A DNA stretch of 41,804 bases, from positions 1 to 41,804 of the forward strand of contig JABDNM010000028.1 of the NCBI GenBank assembly GCA_013043825.1, written 5' to 3'. Shown in pieces: positions 1 through 7,430 of this stretch. The stretch is from Flavobacteriaceae bacterium (GTDB taxonomy: Bacteria > Bacteroidota > Bacteroidia > Flavobacteriales > Flavobacteriaceae). Within the stretch, counting starts at the first letter, position 1, and each line of letters starts with the position of its first letter. The notes under the pieces are model-generated. The model was not told the DNA's origin and did no database searches. It was given only the letters and a program-made list of their open reading frames with translations. Position numbers and translations under genes: made by a program.

Positions 1-915
1 GTATTGTTTCCCTTCAGAATGCAATTTTTTTAAAACCAGGAAGGCATCACCAGCGATCACATAGTGCTCTCCAGTATGCGAATTCAATTTGGCGTTGCTC
101 TTTGCCAATTTGAGGGCATGTTCACTCACATCCACACTCGTTACTTCCTTGGCTCCATTGGCCAATGCATATACGGAAAAGCCTCCCGTATAGGAAAATA
201 CATCCAGCACCCGTTTATCTGGCGCTAACTCCCCTACTCGCTTTCTGTTCGCCCTATGATCCAGAAAATATCCGGTCTTATGACCTTTAACAACATTTGC
301 CATGAATTGAATTCCATGTTCTTTGAATCGAACCATTTCATCATCGAGGCTTCCATACAAAAGCATTCCGTCTTTTAGGGAATGAGTCTCCGTTTTCTGA
401 AGATTTCTGCTCAGTCTAATGACTATAGCCGTACATCCTGTCAATTCAAGTAACGATCTGAGGATACTATCCAGGTAGGGAAACCAGATCTCAGAATACA
501 GCTTTACAACCAGTACCTGGGCATACATGTCTGCGATGAGTCCCGGGAAACCGTCATTCTCACCAAATACGATTCGATAACTGTTCGTATCTGTTTTGAG
601 CAACTCGTTCCGAAGAACGAATGCTTCCTGTATTTTCCGATGAAAGAATTGGTAGTCTATGGTAGCACCAGACCCATAATGCAGCATCTTGACGCGAATG
701 GGAGAGCCAGGGTCATACAGGCCCACGCCAATGGGCTTATTCTTAGTATGGCTAAAGATTATACAAAGGTCCCCGGCCTTTCCTTTCTTATTGATCTTTT
801 CAATGCTGTCGCTGAAGATCCAGGGATGTTTGGCACGCACCGAACGTTCTCCTTTCACACTTAGTTTTACGGCCAGATTTTGAGGAGTAATTTCCTCGAT
901 AGAAAAATTATACAT
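1..915 (-). CDS. Class I SAM-dependent rRNA methyltransferase, RlmI-like (3' end cut by window)
   Basis: This ORF is absent from the supplied track because its stop lies outside the window. The reverse strand from the ATG at 915 reads open for 305 codons to base 1, starting MYNFSIEEITPQNLAVKLSV. An N-terminal PUA-like segment ('RAKHPWIFSDSIEKI', 'PIGVGLYDPGSPIRVKML') is followed by the RlmI-type hallmark 'GHKTGYFLDHRANR' and a Rossmann SAM site 'VLDVFSYTGGFSVYALANGA'. Such proteins methylate a cytosine of 23S rRNA in the cytoplasm; the exact base is not readable here. RlmI is about 396 residues, so roughly 90 C-terminal residues are missing. The start overlaps the last 8 bases of the TerC-type gene (ATGTATAA), so the two are probably co-transcribed. 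Family call is firm; assignment to RlmI rather than a paralogue is not. Confidence 0.88.
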   Translation of the reverse strand, partial: MYNFSIEEITPQNLAVKLSVKGERSVRAKHPWIFSDSIEKINKKGKAGDLCIIFSHTKNKPIGVGLYDPGSPIRVKMLHYGSGATIDYQFFHRKIQEAFVLRNELLKTDTNSYRIVFGENDGFPGLIADMYAQVLVVKLYSEIWFPYLDSILRSLLELTGCTAIVIRLSRNLQKTETHSLKDGMLLYGSLDDEMVRFKEHGIQFMANVVKGHKTGYFLDHRANRKRVGELAPDKRVLDVFSYTGGFSVYALANGAKEVTSVDVSEHALKLAKSNAKLNSHTGEHYVIAGDAFLVLKKLHSEGKQY

Positions 916-1702
916 CGTTGTCTGTGATCTCCCTGTCGATCTCCAGGCTTAGTTTCCGTTGATAGCGACTCTGAACAATATCTATGATCACCAGCACAGC
1001 GATCACAAAGTAAAATGTGGTCTTGCTCATTGCAGTCACTTCATTATCGAAGATCTTCAAATGTGCCAAATGGCCTCCTTCCGATAATAACATGATACCT
1101 ACGATCAACAATATGAACAATCCTAACACCTCGTACATTCTATTCTTTTTAAGGAATGCCGTTACCCTTCCGCTCAACCAGATCATCATGAGACCACCAA
1201 TAATGATGGCTGTGGCCATCACCCAGAAAACATCGGTGAGTGCGATGGCTCCCAGGATAGAATCGAAGGAAAAGACCAAATTCATTAGGACGATCGATAT
1301 AATAATGGCGGTTATGGACTTAGGCTTCGCATCCTTGTCAGGTCCTTCATGGATCACCATCATATGCCATATCTCCTTCATCGCTGTGTACATAATAAAA
1401 ACTCCTCCAAACAGGATGATGATACTATGGAGGTTGAATGAACCGTCGAAAATGCCAGTGTCCTTGATTTCAAACCAGGGATCCTGGAACAGGTCGATCA
1501 ATTTCAGCAGTACAAAGAGCAATACAATTCGAAGTACGATCGCCAGTCCAATTCCCAAACGTCTTACTCGAGCTTGCCGCTCAATGGGAGCTCGTTTCGA
1601 TTCGATGGATATGTAAAGCAAATTGTCCAATCCCAATACTGCCTGAAGCAAAATTAGTAAGGCTAGAGAAACAAAATTTTCAATGGCGAAGACAGATTCC
1701 AT
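908..1702 (-). CDS. TerC/YkoY-type integral membrane protein
   Basis: A 264-residue polytopic membrane protein with about seven hydrophobic segments. The TerC-family acidic intramembrane motifs are present: 'LGLDNLLYIS' near residues 23-32 and 'FSFDSILGAIALT' in the second half. Members of this family are tied to metal (notably manganese) efflux or metalation of exported proteins, and to tellurite resistance; the substrate here is unknown. It begins 13 bases after the acyl-carrier-protein gene and overlaps the following methyltransferase, so it may be read through from the polyketide operon. Nothing in the protein suggests a role in that pathway, and the linkage may be simple operon packing. 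The 199-residue ORF on the opposite strand (1017-1616) is its shadow. Confidence 0.88.
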   Translation of the reverse strand: MESVFAIENFVSLALLILLQAVLGLDNLLYISIESKRAPIERQARVRRLGIGLAIVLRIVLLFVLLKLIDLFQDPWFEIKDTGIFDGSFNLHSIIILFGGVFIMYTAMKEIWHMMVIHEGPDKDAKPKSITAIIISIVLMNLVFSFDSILGAIALTDVFWVMATAIIIGGLMMIWLSGRVTAFLKKNRMYEVLGLFILLIVGIMLLSEGGHLAHLKIFDNEVTAMSKTTFYFVIAVLVIIDIVQSRYQRKLSLEIDREITDNDV

Positions 1703-1715
1703 AAGAAAGATTTGA

Positions 1716-1967
1716 TTATTGGTTGATTTTATTCTGAATTATTTCCACGGCACTGGAGACAGTATCCATCGCTTCCAACTCAGTGTCTTTGATCTCGATA
1801 TCGAAGGCGTCCTCCACATCCAGGACTATATCAACCAAATGAGAAGAATTTATATTTAACTCTTTTACAAGATGACTTTCGGGGGTAATATTTTCTTCGG
1901 AAACATCTTCGGGAAGGTAGATCTTTATTATGTTCCTTAGCTGATCGTAGATTTCGTCCTGGGTCAT
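1716..1967 (-). CDS. Acyl carrier protein of the type III PKS cluster
   Basis: An 83-residue acidic helical protein with ACP architecture. It would carry acyl intermediates on a phosphopantetheine arm between the cluster's ketosynthase, dehydratase and reductase. Aligning 'ELNINSSHLVDIVLDVEDAF' with the usual ELGADSLD...EEEF places Ser41 at the modification position. The normal DSL triad is therefore NSS, an unusual variant that fits a specialised rather than housekeeping ACP. It lies three bases after the ketosynthase stop, as the last biosynthetic gene of the operon. The attachment serine is inferred from alignment by eye, since Ser42 is adjacent. Confidence 0.9.
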   Translation of the reverse strand: MTQDEIYDQLRNIIKIYLPEDVSEENITPESHLVKELNINSSHLVDIVLDVEDAFDIEIKDTELEAMDTVSSAVEIIQNKINQ

Positions 1968-1970
1968 TCT

Positions 1971-3242
1971 TTAAATTTTTCTAAAGATAACACACGCGTT
2001 GACATCTCCAAAGCCAAAGCTGGCTTTAACGATTGTTCTAAGATCGACGTCGATTTTTTCCAGAGGAATGCATCGTGGATCGATCCGGTTTGAGATCTCC
2101 GGATGCAGGTCATCACAATTGATATTGGGAAAGACAAAACCATGATGCAGTTGAAGCACCGCCGAAACTGCCTCCATACTCCCGCTGGCTGCCAACCCAT
2201 GACCTACCATGGATTTCAACGAGTTCACGTAGGGAAAATTGGAGCCATCCCGACCCAAAGCTACACACCAGTTTTCGATCTCCACCGGGTCTTTGATCGT
2301 AGCCGTTAAATGACCATTGATATAATCGATCTCCTGGGGTTTTACTTCGGAATGGCTTAAGGCCTTTTTAATGCATCTTTGCACGGCCACACTGTTCGGT
2401 GCGGTCATGGATCCTCCCAATCGCTGCCCCCCGCTGTTTACATGTCCTCCTAATACTTCAGCATAAATGGTGGCGCCGCGCTCTGAAGCACTCTCCATGG
2501 ACTCCAGCATTAACGCTCCTGCTCCACTCCCGGGAACAAAGCCACTAGCGGTTGCGCTTAATGGCCTGGACCCCGATTCGGGTTGGTCATTGTGCTTAAA
2601 GGTGGTGACCTTCATAGCATCGAATCCACCCCACACATAGGGTCCGTCATCACTACAACTACCACATAAGATCTTCCTGGCCGTTCCGGAGGCGATCTGC
2701 TCGTAGGCCATGAATATGGCTTCGGTGCCGGTGGCACAAGCCGATGAATTGGTGGTCACCCGGTTCCCTGCACCAATCTTTCCTCCCAAGTAAGCACTAA
2801 TTCCACTAGCCATGGTCTGGCCCACCGTAGTAGATCCTAGTCGGCGTACTTTCCCCGCATCCAATTTATAAATGGCTTCCCTGAATTTCTCTACTCCGCT
2901 GGTCCCGGTCCCGAAGATCACTCCCAGATCCCAATCTGGCAGCTCAGAAATTTCCTTTTTCTGAATTCCGGCATCCTCGAGGGCGTCCAAACCGGCCATC
3001 ACACCGTATAAAATTCCGTTGCTATTGAAGTTTTTGAGTTCTAAATTTGTGAAGTAGTTGGTTTTCTCGACTTCTGAAACCTTGGGTTTAGCGCCTATCT
3101 GACACGAAAAATTGAGTTTCTGCAGTTCGGGGAAGAATCGTACTCCCGATACTCCATTCTTGATAGAATTTAGGAATTTCGGAACACCTACTCCGTTGGG
3201 AGATACTATTCCTAATCCTGTGATCACCACTCGGTTCTTCAA
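1971..3242 (-). CDS. Beta-ketoacyl-ACP synthase (KAS II/FabF-like)
   Basis: A thiolase-fold condensing enzyme that would elongate ACP-bound chains with malonyl-ACP. The Cys-His-His triad is complete in 423-residue numbering: Cys169 in 'NSSACATG', His311 in 'NGHLTAT' (normally NAHGTST) and His348 in 'KSMVGHGLAASG'. The ORF track starts at 3287, but that codon is TTG and would overlap the dehydratase by 37 bases. The TTG at 3242 gives (M)KNRVVITGLG, which matches the FabF N-terminus, so I prefer it, though neither start is proven. The altered motif around His311 points to a divergent, pathway-dedicated KAS. It sits between dehydratase and ACP genes. With a catalytic Cys it should condense rather than act as a chain-length factor. 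Confidence 0.88.
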   Translation of the reverse strand: MKNRVVITGLGIVSPNGVGVPKFLNSIKNGVSGVRFFPELQKLNFSCQIGAKPKVSEVEKTNYFTNLELKNFNSNGILYGVMAGLDALEDAGIQKKEISELPDWDLGVIFGTGTSGVEKFREAIYKLDAGKVRRLGSTTVGQTMASGISAYLGGKIGAGNRVTTNSSACATGTEAIFMAYEQIASGTARKILCGSCSDDGPYVWGGFDAMKVTTFKHNDQPESGSRPLSATASGFVPGSGAGALMLESMESASERGATIYAEVLGGHVNSGGQRLGGSMTAPNSVAVQRCIKKALSHSEVKPQEIDYINGHLTATIKDPVEIENWCVALGRDGSNFPYVNSLKSMVGHGLAASGSMEAVSAVLQLHHGFVFPNINCDDLHPEISNRIDPRCIPLEKIDVDLRTIVKASFGFGDVNACVIFRKI

Positions 3243-3250
3243 ATCCTTTA

Positions 3251-3691
3251 CTATTTTTTGAGCATTCCGGAAATCGTTCCCCTGCAAATCAATTCGTCAT
3301 TTTCATTCAGCATTTTAACCTTGCATTTCAGTTTACCAAATCGAAAGTATTCCTTTTCGGAATGTACCCATACTGTCTCGCCGGGGAGCACTGGCAGCTG
3401 AAAATCGACTTCACTACTTACCAAAGCGATCTTCGATTGGGCAGAAAGTCCGTCGATCAATCGAATCCCCAGGCATACAACACCAATTTGGGCCATACAT
3501 TCAGTTAGGATTACTCCTGGTGTGACAGGGCGACCTGTGAAATGTCCTTTGTAAAAGTACTCATCCTTTTTAAACGTATAAGAACCCACAATATGGTCGT
3601 CACTGATCTCCTGTAACGTATCGACGAATAAAAACGGTTTGCCGTAGGGCAATTGTGCTATGATCTCTGGAAAAGTCATGGCTCTCTTCAT
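3251..3691 (-). CDS. 3-hydroxyacyl-ACP dehydratase, FabZ-like hot-dog protein
   Basis: A 146-residue single hot-dog domain that would dehydrate 3-hydroxyacyl-ACP to the trans-2-enoyl form. The active-site segment 'YKGHFTGRPVTPGVILTECMAQ' holds His50 and Glu64, the FabZ pair, followed by 'MAQIGV'. Length and the Glu (rather than the FabA Asp) favour FabZ over FabA. The ATG at 3691 shares its A with the TAA stop of the SDR gene (TAATG), so translation is likely coupled. Because a housekeeping fabZ is expected elsewhere in the genome, this copy probably serves the operon's acyl module. That is an inference from position. Confidence 0.88.
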   Translation of the reverse strand: MKRAMTFPEIIAQLPYGKPFLFVDTLQEISDDHIVGSYTFKKDEYFYKGHFTGRPVTPGVILTECMAQIGVVCLGIRLIDGLSAQSKIALVSSEVDFQLPVLPGETVWVHSEKEYFRFGKLKCKVKMLNENDELICRGTISGMLKK

Positions 3692-4467
3692 TAACGAATG
3701 CTTTCACCTCCATCTACCGGGATCACTGCGCCATTGATCCATGCGGCTTCCTCTTTAGTGAGTAAATAAACCGCATTGGCCACGTCTTCGGGCCGCGTTA
3801 ACCGATGAAAAGGGTTTCTTTTTTCAGTGAATTGGGCAACTTGTTCGCTCCCAGGTATGCGATTGAAAGAAATAGTTCGCGTCACACCTGCCTGAATGCA
3901 GTTTGAGCGAATGCCCAATGGTGCCAATTCCAATGCCATTTGTCGCATAAGAGATTCCAAAGTTGCTTTGGCTGCCGAGACTGCCCCATAGTACTTCAGC
4001 GCTTTCTTATTGCCTTCACTTGTAAAAGCGAGGTTACGAGCATCTTTAGCAAACAGTCCGGCCTTTATGAAAGCCTGGGTCCATTCCAACCAGGAAGTGC
4101 CCATAGCACGGATGGTGAGCAAAAAATCTTCCTGATCAAGTGCTTCATCATTTTCGGCATATAACGGTTTTACACTTCCCTTGGCTATGCTGTGTAATAA
4201 TAAACTAACCGATCCCTGCGGTATTGCAGCGATCACTTCCTTTTGTGTTTCAATCTTGAGAAGGTCCATATTGAAGGTCTTCAATTCTACACCAAGATCA
4301 CGCAGGTCATTAAATGCATTTTCAAGCTTTGAAACATCCGATTTTCGATCACGATGTACGATGCAGATATTCATCCCATGGGAAGCTAATTTCCTTGCGC
4401 TCGCAAAGCCCAATCCCTGGCTGCCTCCCAAAATAACGGCCCAACTATTTTTAAATTCGTCCTTCAT
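3691..4467 (-). CDS. SDR oxidoreductase with FabL-like enoyl-ACP reductase signature
   Basis: A 258-residue Rossmann SDR with the NAD(P) motif 'GGSQGLG' at residues 14-20. The catalytic Tyr160 and Lys167 in 'YYGAVSAAK' are spaced Y-x6-K, the spacing of FabI/FabL enoyl reductases, not the Y-x3-K of ketoreductases. 'LHSIAKG' (91-97) resembles the FabI/FabL 'HSI' strand. The Tyr that FabI carries ten residues earlier is absent, which resembles FabL. It would reduce trans-2-enoyl-ACP using NAD(P)H. No separate Y-x3-K ketoreductase exists in the cluster, so the keto step must be borrowed from primary metabolism, be done by this enzyme, or be skipped. TAATG overlap with the type III PKS stop. Confidence 0.85.
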   Translation of the reverse strand: MKDEFKNSWAVILGGSQGLGFASARKLASHGMNICIVHRDRKSDVSKLENAFNDLRDLGVELKTFNMDLLKIETQKEVIAAIPQGSVSLLLHSIAKGSVKPLYAENDEALDQEDFLLTIRAMGTSWLEWTQAFIKAGLFAKDARNLAFTSEGNKKALKYYGAVSAAKATLESLMRQMALELAPLGIRSNCIQAGVTRTISFNRIPGSEQVAQFTEKRNPFHRLTRPEDVANAVYLLTKEEAAWINGAVIPVDGGESIR

Positions 4468-5519
4468 TAAAATTCAATTAAAACACGCTGAGCAGAAAAA
4501 CCGGGCCCGAAACTCAGCATCAGGCCTAGCTCACCGCTAGGAATATTCTTATCCATAAATTGCTCCAATACATAGAGAATGGTAGCACTACTCATATTAC
4601 CATACAATTTAAGCACTTCTTTGGTATCATCGATATTCTTGCCAAGATCACCAAAAAGGTCTTCTACCGTTTGTACGATCTTTTTTCCCCCTGGATGGAA
4701 GATAAGATGGTCCACTTCTTCGATCGATAAATTATTTCTTGCGAGGAACGGATGAACGATCTCCGGAAAATGATGTGCGATCTTCTCTGGAACCTCTTTA
4801 TCCAGGATCATTTGCAAACCGGTATTGACCAGCTTAAAGCCCATCATGGAAGTGGAATCATAAAAATGATACATGGCTTCGTCCAGGATCTTCGGCCCCG
4901 GGGCATCCTCTTCCGAAGATAGTAAAACACAGGCTGCGCCATCTCCGAAAATCGCCGCGCTGACTATATTTACCATGGAAAAATCGTTCAATTGAAAGGT
5001 TGCTGTGGGAGATTCCAAGGCGATCACCGCAGCTCGTTTTCCGGGATTGGCCTTTAAAAAATTCCGAGCATAAATAACTCCCGACACCCCGGCGGCACAA
5101 CCCATTTCAGTTACGGGAAGACGCACTACATCTTGGCGCATTTTCAGTTCGTTGATGAGATAGGCATCAACGGAAGGGATCATGATCCCTGTACAGCTAA
5201 CGGTTATGAGAAAGTCAATATCGCTTGGTTGCCAATTCACTTTATCCAGCGCTTTTTCCAGACATTTTTGCCCCAGCACCGTCATCTCTTTCACGTATAC
5301 GTCATTTCTTTCCTCAAAAGTAGAATTCAAAAAAACATCCTGTGCATCCATAATCGAATACCTGCGATCCACCCCGGCTCCCTCAAATATCTTGATCACT
5401 TTTCGCCTGAAACGGTCCTCCTGCCCACTCAACCAGGTATCTACATAGGGAATGATCTCACTAATATCACGAGTATAGGGAGGTAATTGCTTGGCCGTTG
5501 CTGTAATATGTACGTTCAT
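4467..5519 (-). CDS. Type III polyketide synthase (chalcone/stilbene synthase superfamily)
   Basis: A 350-residue ketosynthase that condenses an acyl starter with malonyl units without needing its own ACP, then cyclises the chain to a resorcinol, phloroglucinol or pyrone. The catalytic triad is intact: Cys141 in 'EMGCAAGVSG', His275 in 'LIFHPGGKK' and Asn308 in 'LYGNMSSATILYVL'. The C-terminal 'GFGPG'-like loop reads 'SFGPGFSAQRVL'. I moved the start from 5558 to the ATG at 5519 because MNVHITA fits the family and forms ATGA with the methyltransferase stop. The neighbouring acyl module suggests a long acyl starter, as in alkylresorcinol synthases such as SrsA or ArsB. The ring type cannot be told from sequence. 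Confidence 0.93.
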   Translation of the reverse strand: MNVHITATAKQLPPYTRDISEIIPYVDTWLSGQEDRFRRKVIKIFEGAGVDRRYSIMDAQDVFLNSTFEERNDVYVKEMTVLGQKCLEKALDKVNWQPSDIDFLITVSCTGIMIPSVDAYLINELKMRQDVVRLPVTEMGCAAGVSGVIYARNFLKANPGKRAAVIALESPTATFQLNDFSMVNIVSAAIFGDGAACVLLSSEEDAPGPKILDEAMYHFYDSTSMMGFKLVNTGLQMILDKEVPEKIAHHFPEIVHPFLARNNLSIEEVDHLIFHPGGKKIVQTVEDLFGDLGKNIDDTKEVLKLYGNMSSATILYVLEQFMDKNIPSGELGLMLSFGPGFSAQRVLIEF

Positions 5520-6226
5520 TTTTTGATGATCCATTGATACCTGAAGGCCCATTTCCATTTAATACGATGACTACCTTCCAACCCGGAAGCTAATTTTTCC
5601 AGTTCATGCCTTCTGAAGCCCCGTGCCACAGAGACCAGGCCGTCGTGTCGAGCCGTTTTGGTCTTCACGAAAAAAGCACTGAAAATTCGGAATAAATTGA
5701 ACGCCCAAACGCTTCTATGCAGGTCGTTAATGATTATCCCGGTACTACATTGAGCCCAGACCCTGCTTAAAATTTGCTCTATTTCTTTCTCAGGAAAATG
5801 ATGCAAAAAAAGTGAAAACACTGCGATGTCATGCTTGGGGATAGGTTCTTTTTCATCTAGCACATTAACCGCTTTAAAGTTAATGTTTTTAATTCCTTCG
5901 GAACGCTCTTCGGCTTCCTTTATGATGTGGATATTGGCATCAAGTCCCATAAGATTAAACTCGTAGTTGTTCCGTTTACCCCAAAAATAACATCGCCGAA
6001 GGGTCTCTCCATCTCCGCATCCCACATCCACTATCGAGGTAGTCGGTTTTCCCATTCGTTCTTTCATTAAATAGCCTAAGCCATTGAGAGTGATCCGGTT
6101 TCCGCCCAGGAAACGATTTACTTTTGAAAGGTCAACAAGGAGTTGCTCCATTTCAGGGCCGTGGAACGTGAGATCATCCATGATCTCCTTCTCTTCGGAA
6201 CGATATGTTGAAGAAAATTGGATCAT
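5516..6226 (-). CDS. SAM-dependent methyltransferase of the type III PKS cluster
   Basis: A 236-residue class I methyltransferase. Motif I 'IVDVGCGDGE' lies near residues 65-74, the acidic motif II region is 'LMGLDANIHIIKEAEE', and motif IV-like 'DIAVFSLFLHHF' follows. The C-terminal half is basic and rich in Trp and Phe ('IKWKWAFRYQWIIKK'), suiting a hydrophobic or membrane-associated substrate. By analogy with SrsB of the Streptomyces phenolic-lipid operon it probably methylates the polyketide ring or an oxygen on it; that role is inferred from position. It overlaps both neighbours by ATGA junctions (6223-6226 and 5516-5519), so all three enzymes should be made in step. Confidence 0.87.
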   Translation of the reverse strand: MIQFSSTYRSEEKEIMDDLTFHGPEMEQLLVDLSKVNRFLGGNRITLNGLGYLMKERMGKPTTSIVDVGCGDGETLRRCYFWGKRNNYEFNLMGLDANIHIIKEAEERSEGIKNINFKAVNVLDEKEPIPKHDIAVFSLFLHHFPEKEIEQILSRVWAQCSTGIIINDLHRSVWAFNLFRIFSAFFVKTKTARHDGLVSVARGFRRHELEKLASGLEGSHRIKWKWAFRYQWIIKK

Positions 6227-7350
6227 ATCACAACATCTCCGTGCGTTTTACTAATTATTTTAGGAATCACAGACGGGAAGATCCGGGCAATCTTCATACC
6301 CATATTTGCCGTGGCCGGATTTAAAAATAATCGCTGGATCATCCTCCCGGTCTGTATTCTCCTGGAAAAAGTCGCTTCCCATTTCAGGCGGTAATTCCGC
6401 TCAAGATCGACTCGCCGAAAATTGGGTTTATCTACGCTTTCGAGGAATAGATCACAAAACAGTTTTGCTGCGTGAATAGCCATGGCCATCCCATTTCCGC
6501 AAAGCGGATGAATGAGACCTGCGCTGTCTCCAATCATATAAATATGGCCCTCTACGGCTTGCTTCCGCTCGAAGGAGATCTGTGCAATTGTGAGAGGTTT
6601 TGGAAATACCGATACTGCCTTTGAAAAGAATTGTCGCAAATGCGGATTCTGGATTAGAACCTTTTCCTTGAAGGCTTTAGGACTTCCAGCCTTCCTAAAC
6701 GAGCTGTAGGTAGCAAGATAGCATGCGTTTATCAATCCTGTTTCTACTTGAGATAGACCGCAGTAGCCACCGCGAAAATTATGCAGTGCCACAAGATCAC
6801 CGGGAAACTCATATTCGTAATGGGCCTTCACTCCCAGCCAGGGAGATTTTTGGCGAATAAATTTTCGTTTTAAAGTAACGTCCAACAAGGATCGTTTTCC
6901 AAAAGCACCGACGACAAACTTACTTCGGTATTTATTTTTTTCCACGGTACTTACAGTAAACTCGTTCTGTAAAAAATTAAGGTCCTCAACCGTCTCGAAA
7001 TGTACCTTGGCTCGTTCACTCAACTTCTCGTATAACAAGTTGTCCAAGGCATAACGTGATATGCCGAAGCCTCCCAGGGGCAACTTCGAACGTATAGTTT
7101 TTCCCTCGATGGAACTCACTTCGAAACGATCGATCGAAACGGCTCCTCTTTCGAATGGATCAATACCTAAACTATTTAAATATGGCAAAATCTCATTGGA
7201 AACATATTCGCCGCATACCTTATGATGGGGATAAGGGTTTTTTTCCAATAGCAATACCCGACATCCAACCTTAGAAAGTCGCAAGGCACAGGCTAAGCCG
7301 GCAAGGCCGCCACCAATCACAATGAGATCATAGCTATTTTTAGAATCCAC
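6223..7350 (-). CDS. FAD-dependent oxidoreductase (geranylgeranyl-reductase/group A monooxygenase-like)
   Basis: A 375-residue flavoprotein. The N-terminal dinucleotide site 'DLIVIGGGLAGLACALRLSK' is followed by 'HHKVCGEYVSNEI', typical of the geranylgeranyl-reductase/tryptophan-halogenase-like branch. The second FAD motif 'GDSAGLIHPLCGNGMAMAI' lies near residues 273-291. It is the first gene of the polyketide operon and starts with GTG at 7350; an in-frame ATG upstream is not available. By analogy with SrsC it may hydroxylate the methylated phenolic ring towards a quinone, although its family also includes reductases of prenyl double bonds. The motifs firmly show FAD binding. The choice between oxygenase and reductase is open. 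Confidence 0.87.
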   Translation of the reverse strand: MDSKNSYDLIVIGGGLAGLACALRLSKVGCRVLLLEKNPYPHHKVCGEYVSNEILPYLNSLGIDPFERGAVSIDRFEVSSIEGKTIRSKLPLGGFGISRYALDNLLYEKLSERAKVHFETVEDLNFLQNEFTVSTVEKNKYRSKFVVGAFGKRSLLDVTLKRKFIRQKSPWLGVKAHYEYEFPGDLVALHNFRGGYCGLSQVETGLINACYLATYSSFRKAGSPKAFKEKVLIQNPHLRQFFSKAVSVFPKPLTIAQISFERKQAVEGHIYMIGDSAGLIHPLCGNGMAMAIHAAKLFCDLFLESVDKPNFRRVDLERNYRLKWEATFSRRIQTGRMIQRLFLNPATANMGMKIARIFPSVIPKIISKTHGDVVI

Positions 7351-7377
7351 TACTTAAAGTACCGACGATTTTTTCAG

Positions 7378-7408
7378 AAAAAAAAATCCCGGACCAATTG
7401 GCCCGGGA
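7378..7408 (-). terminator. Rho-independent terminator after the OmpA-family gene
   Basis: On the minus strand an 11-bp stem with one mismatch (TCCCGGGCCAA/TTGGTCCGGGA) is followed by a run of nine T. It lies 23 bases past the OmpA stop codon and just before the FAD oxidoreductase start, so it separates the envelope pair from the biosynthetic operon. The operon must therefore have its own promoter in or near the hairpin, or rely on partial read-through. Confidence 0.85.
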
Positions 7409-7430
7409 ATTTATCTAAGATCTGCTCTGT

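Noticed and set aside
1017-1616. 199-residue plus-strand ORF opposite the TerC gene
   Set aside because: It is the antisense shadow of a clear membrane-protein gene, with low-complexity Ile/Met/Asn content and no family features.
1716-7350. Flexirubin/aryl-polyene or dialkylresorcinol (darA/darB) cluster
   Set aside because: The cluster has a single type III PKS with a Cys-His-Asn triad and no DarA/DarB-type ketosynthase pair, aromatic ammonia-lyase or acyltransferase genes, so the flexirubin model does not fit.
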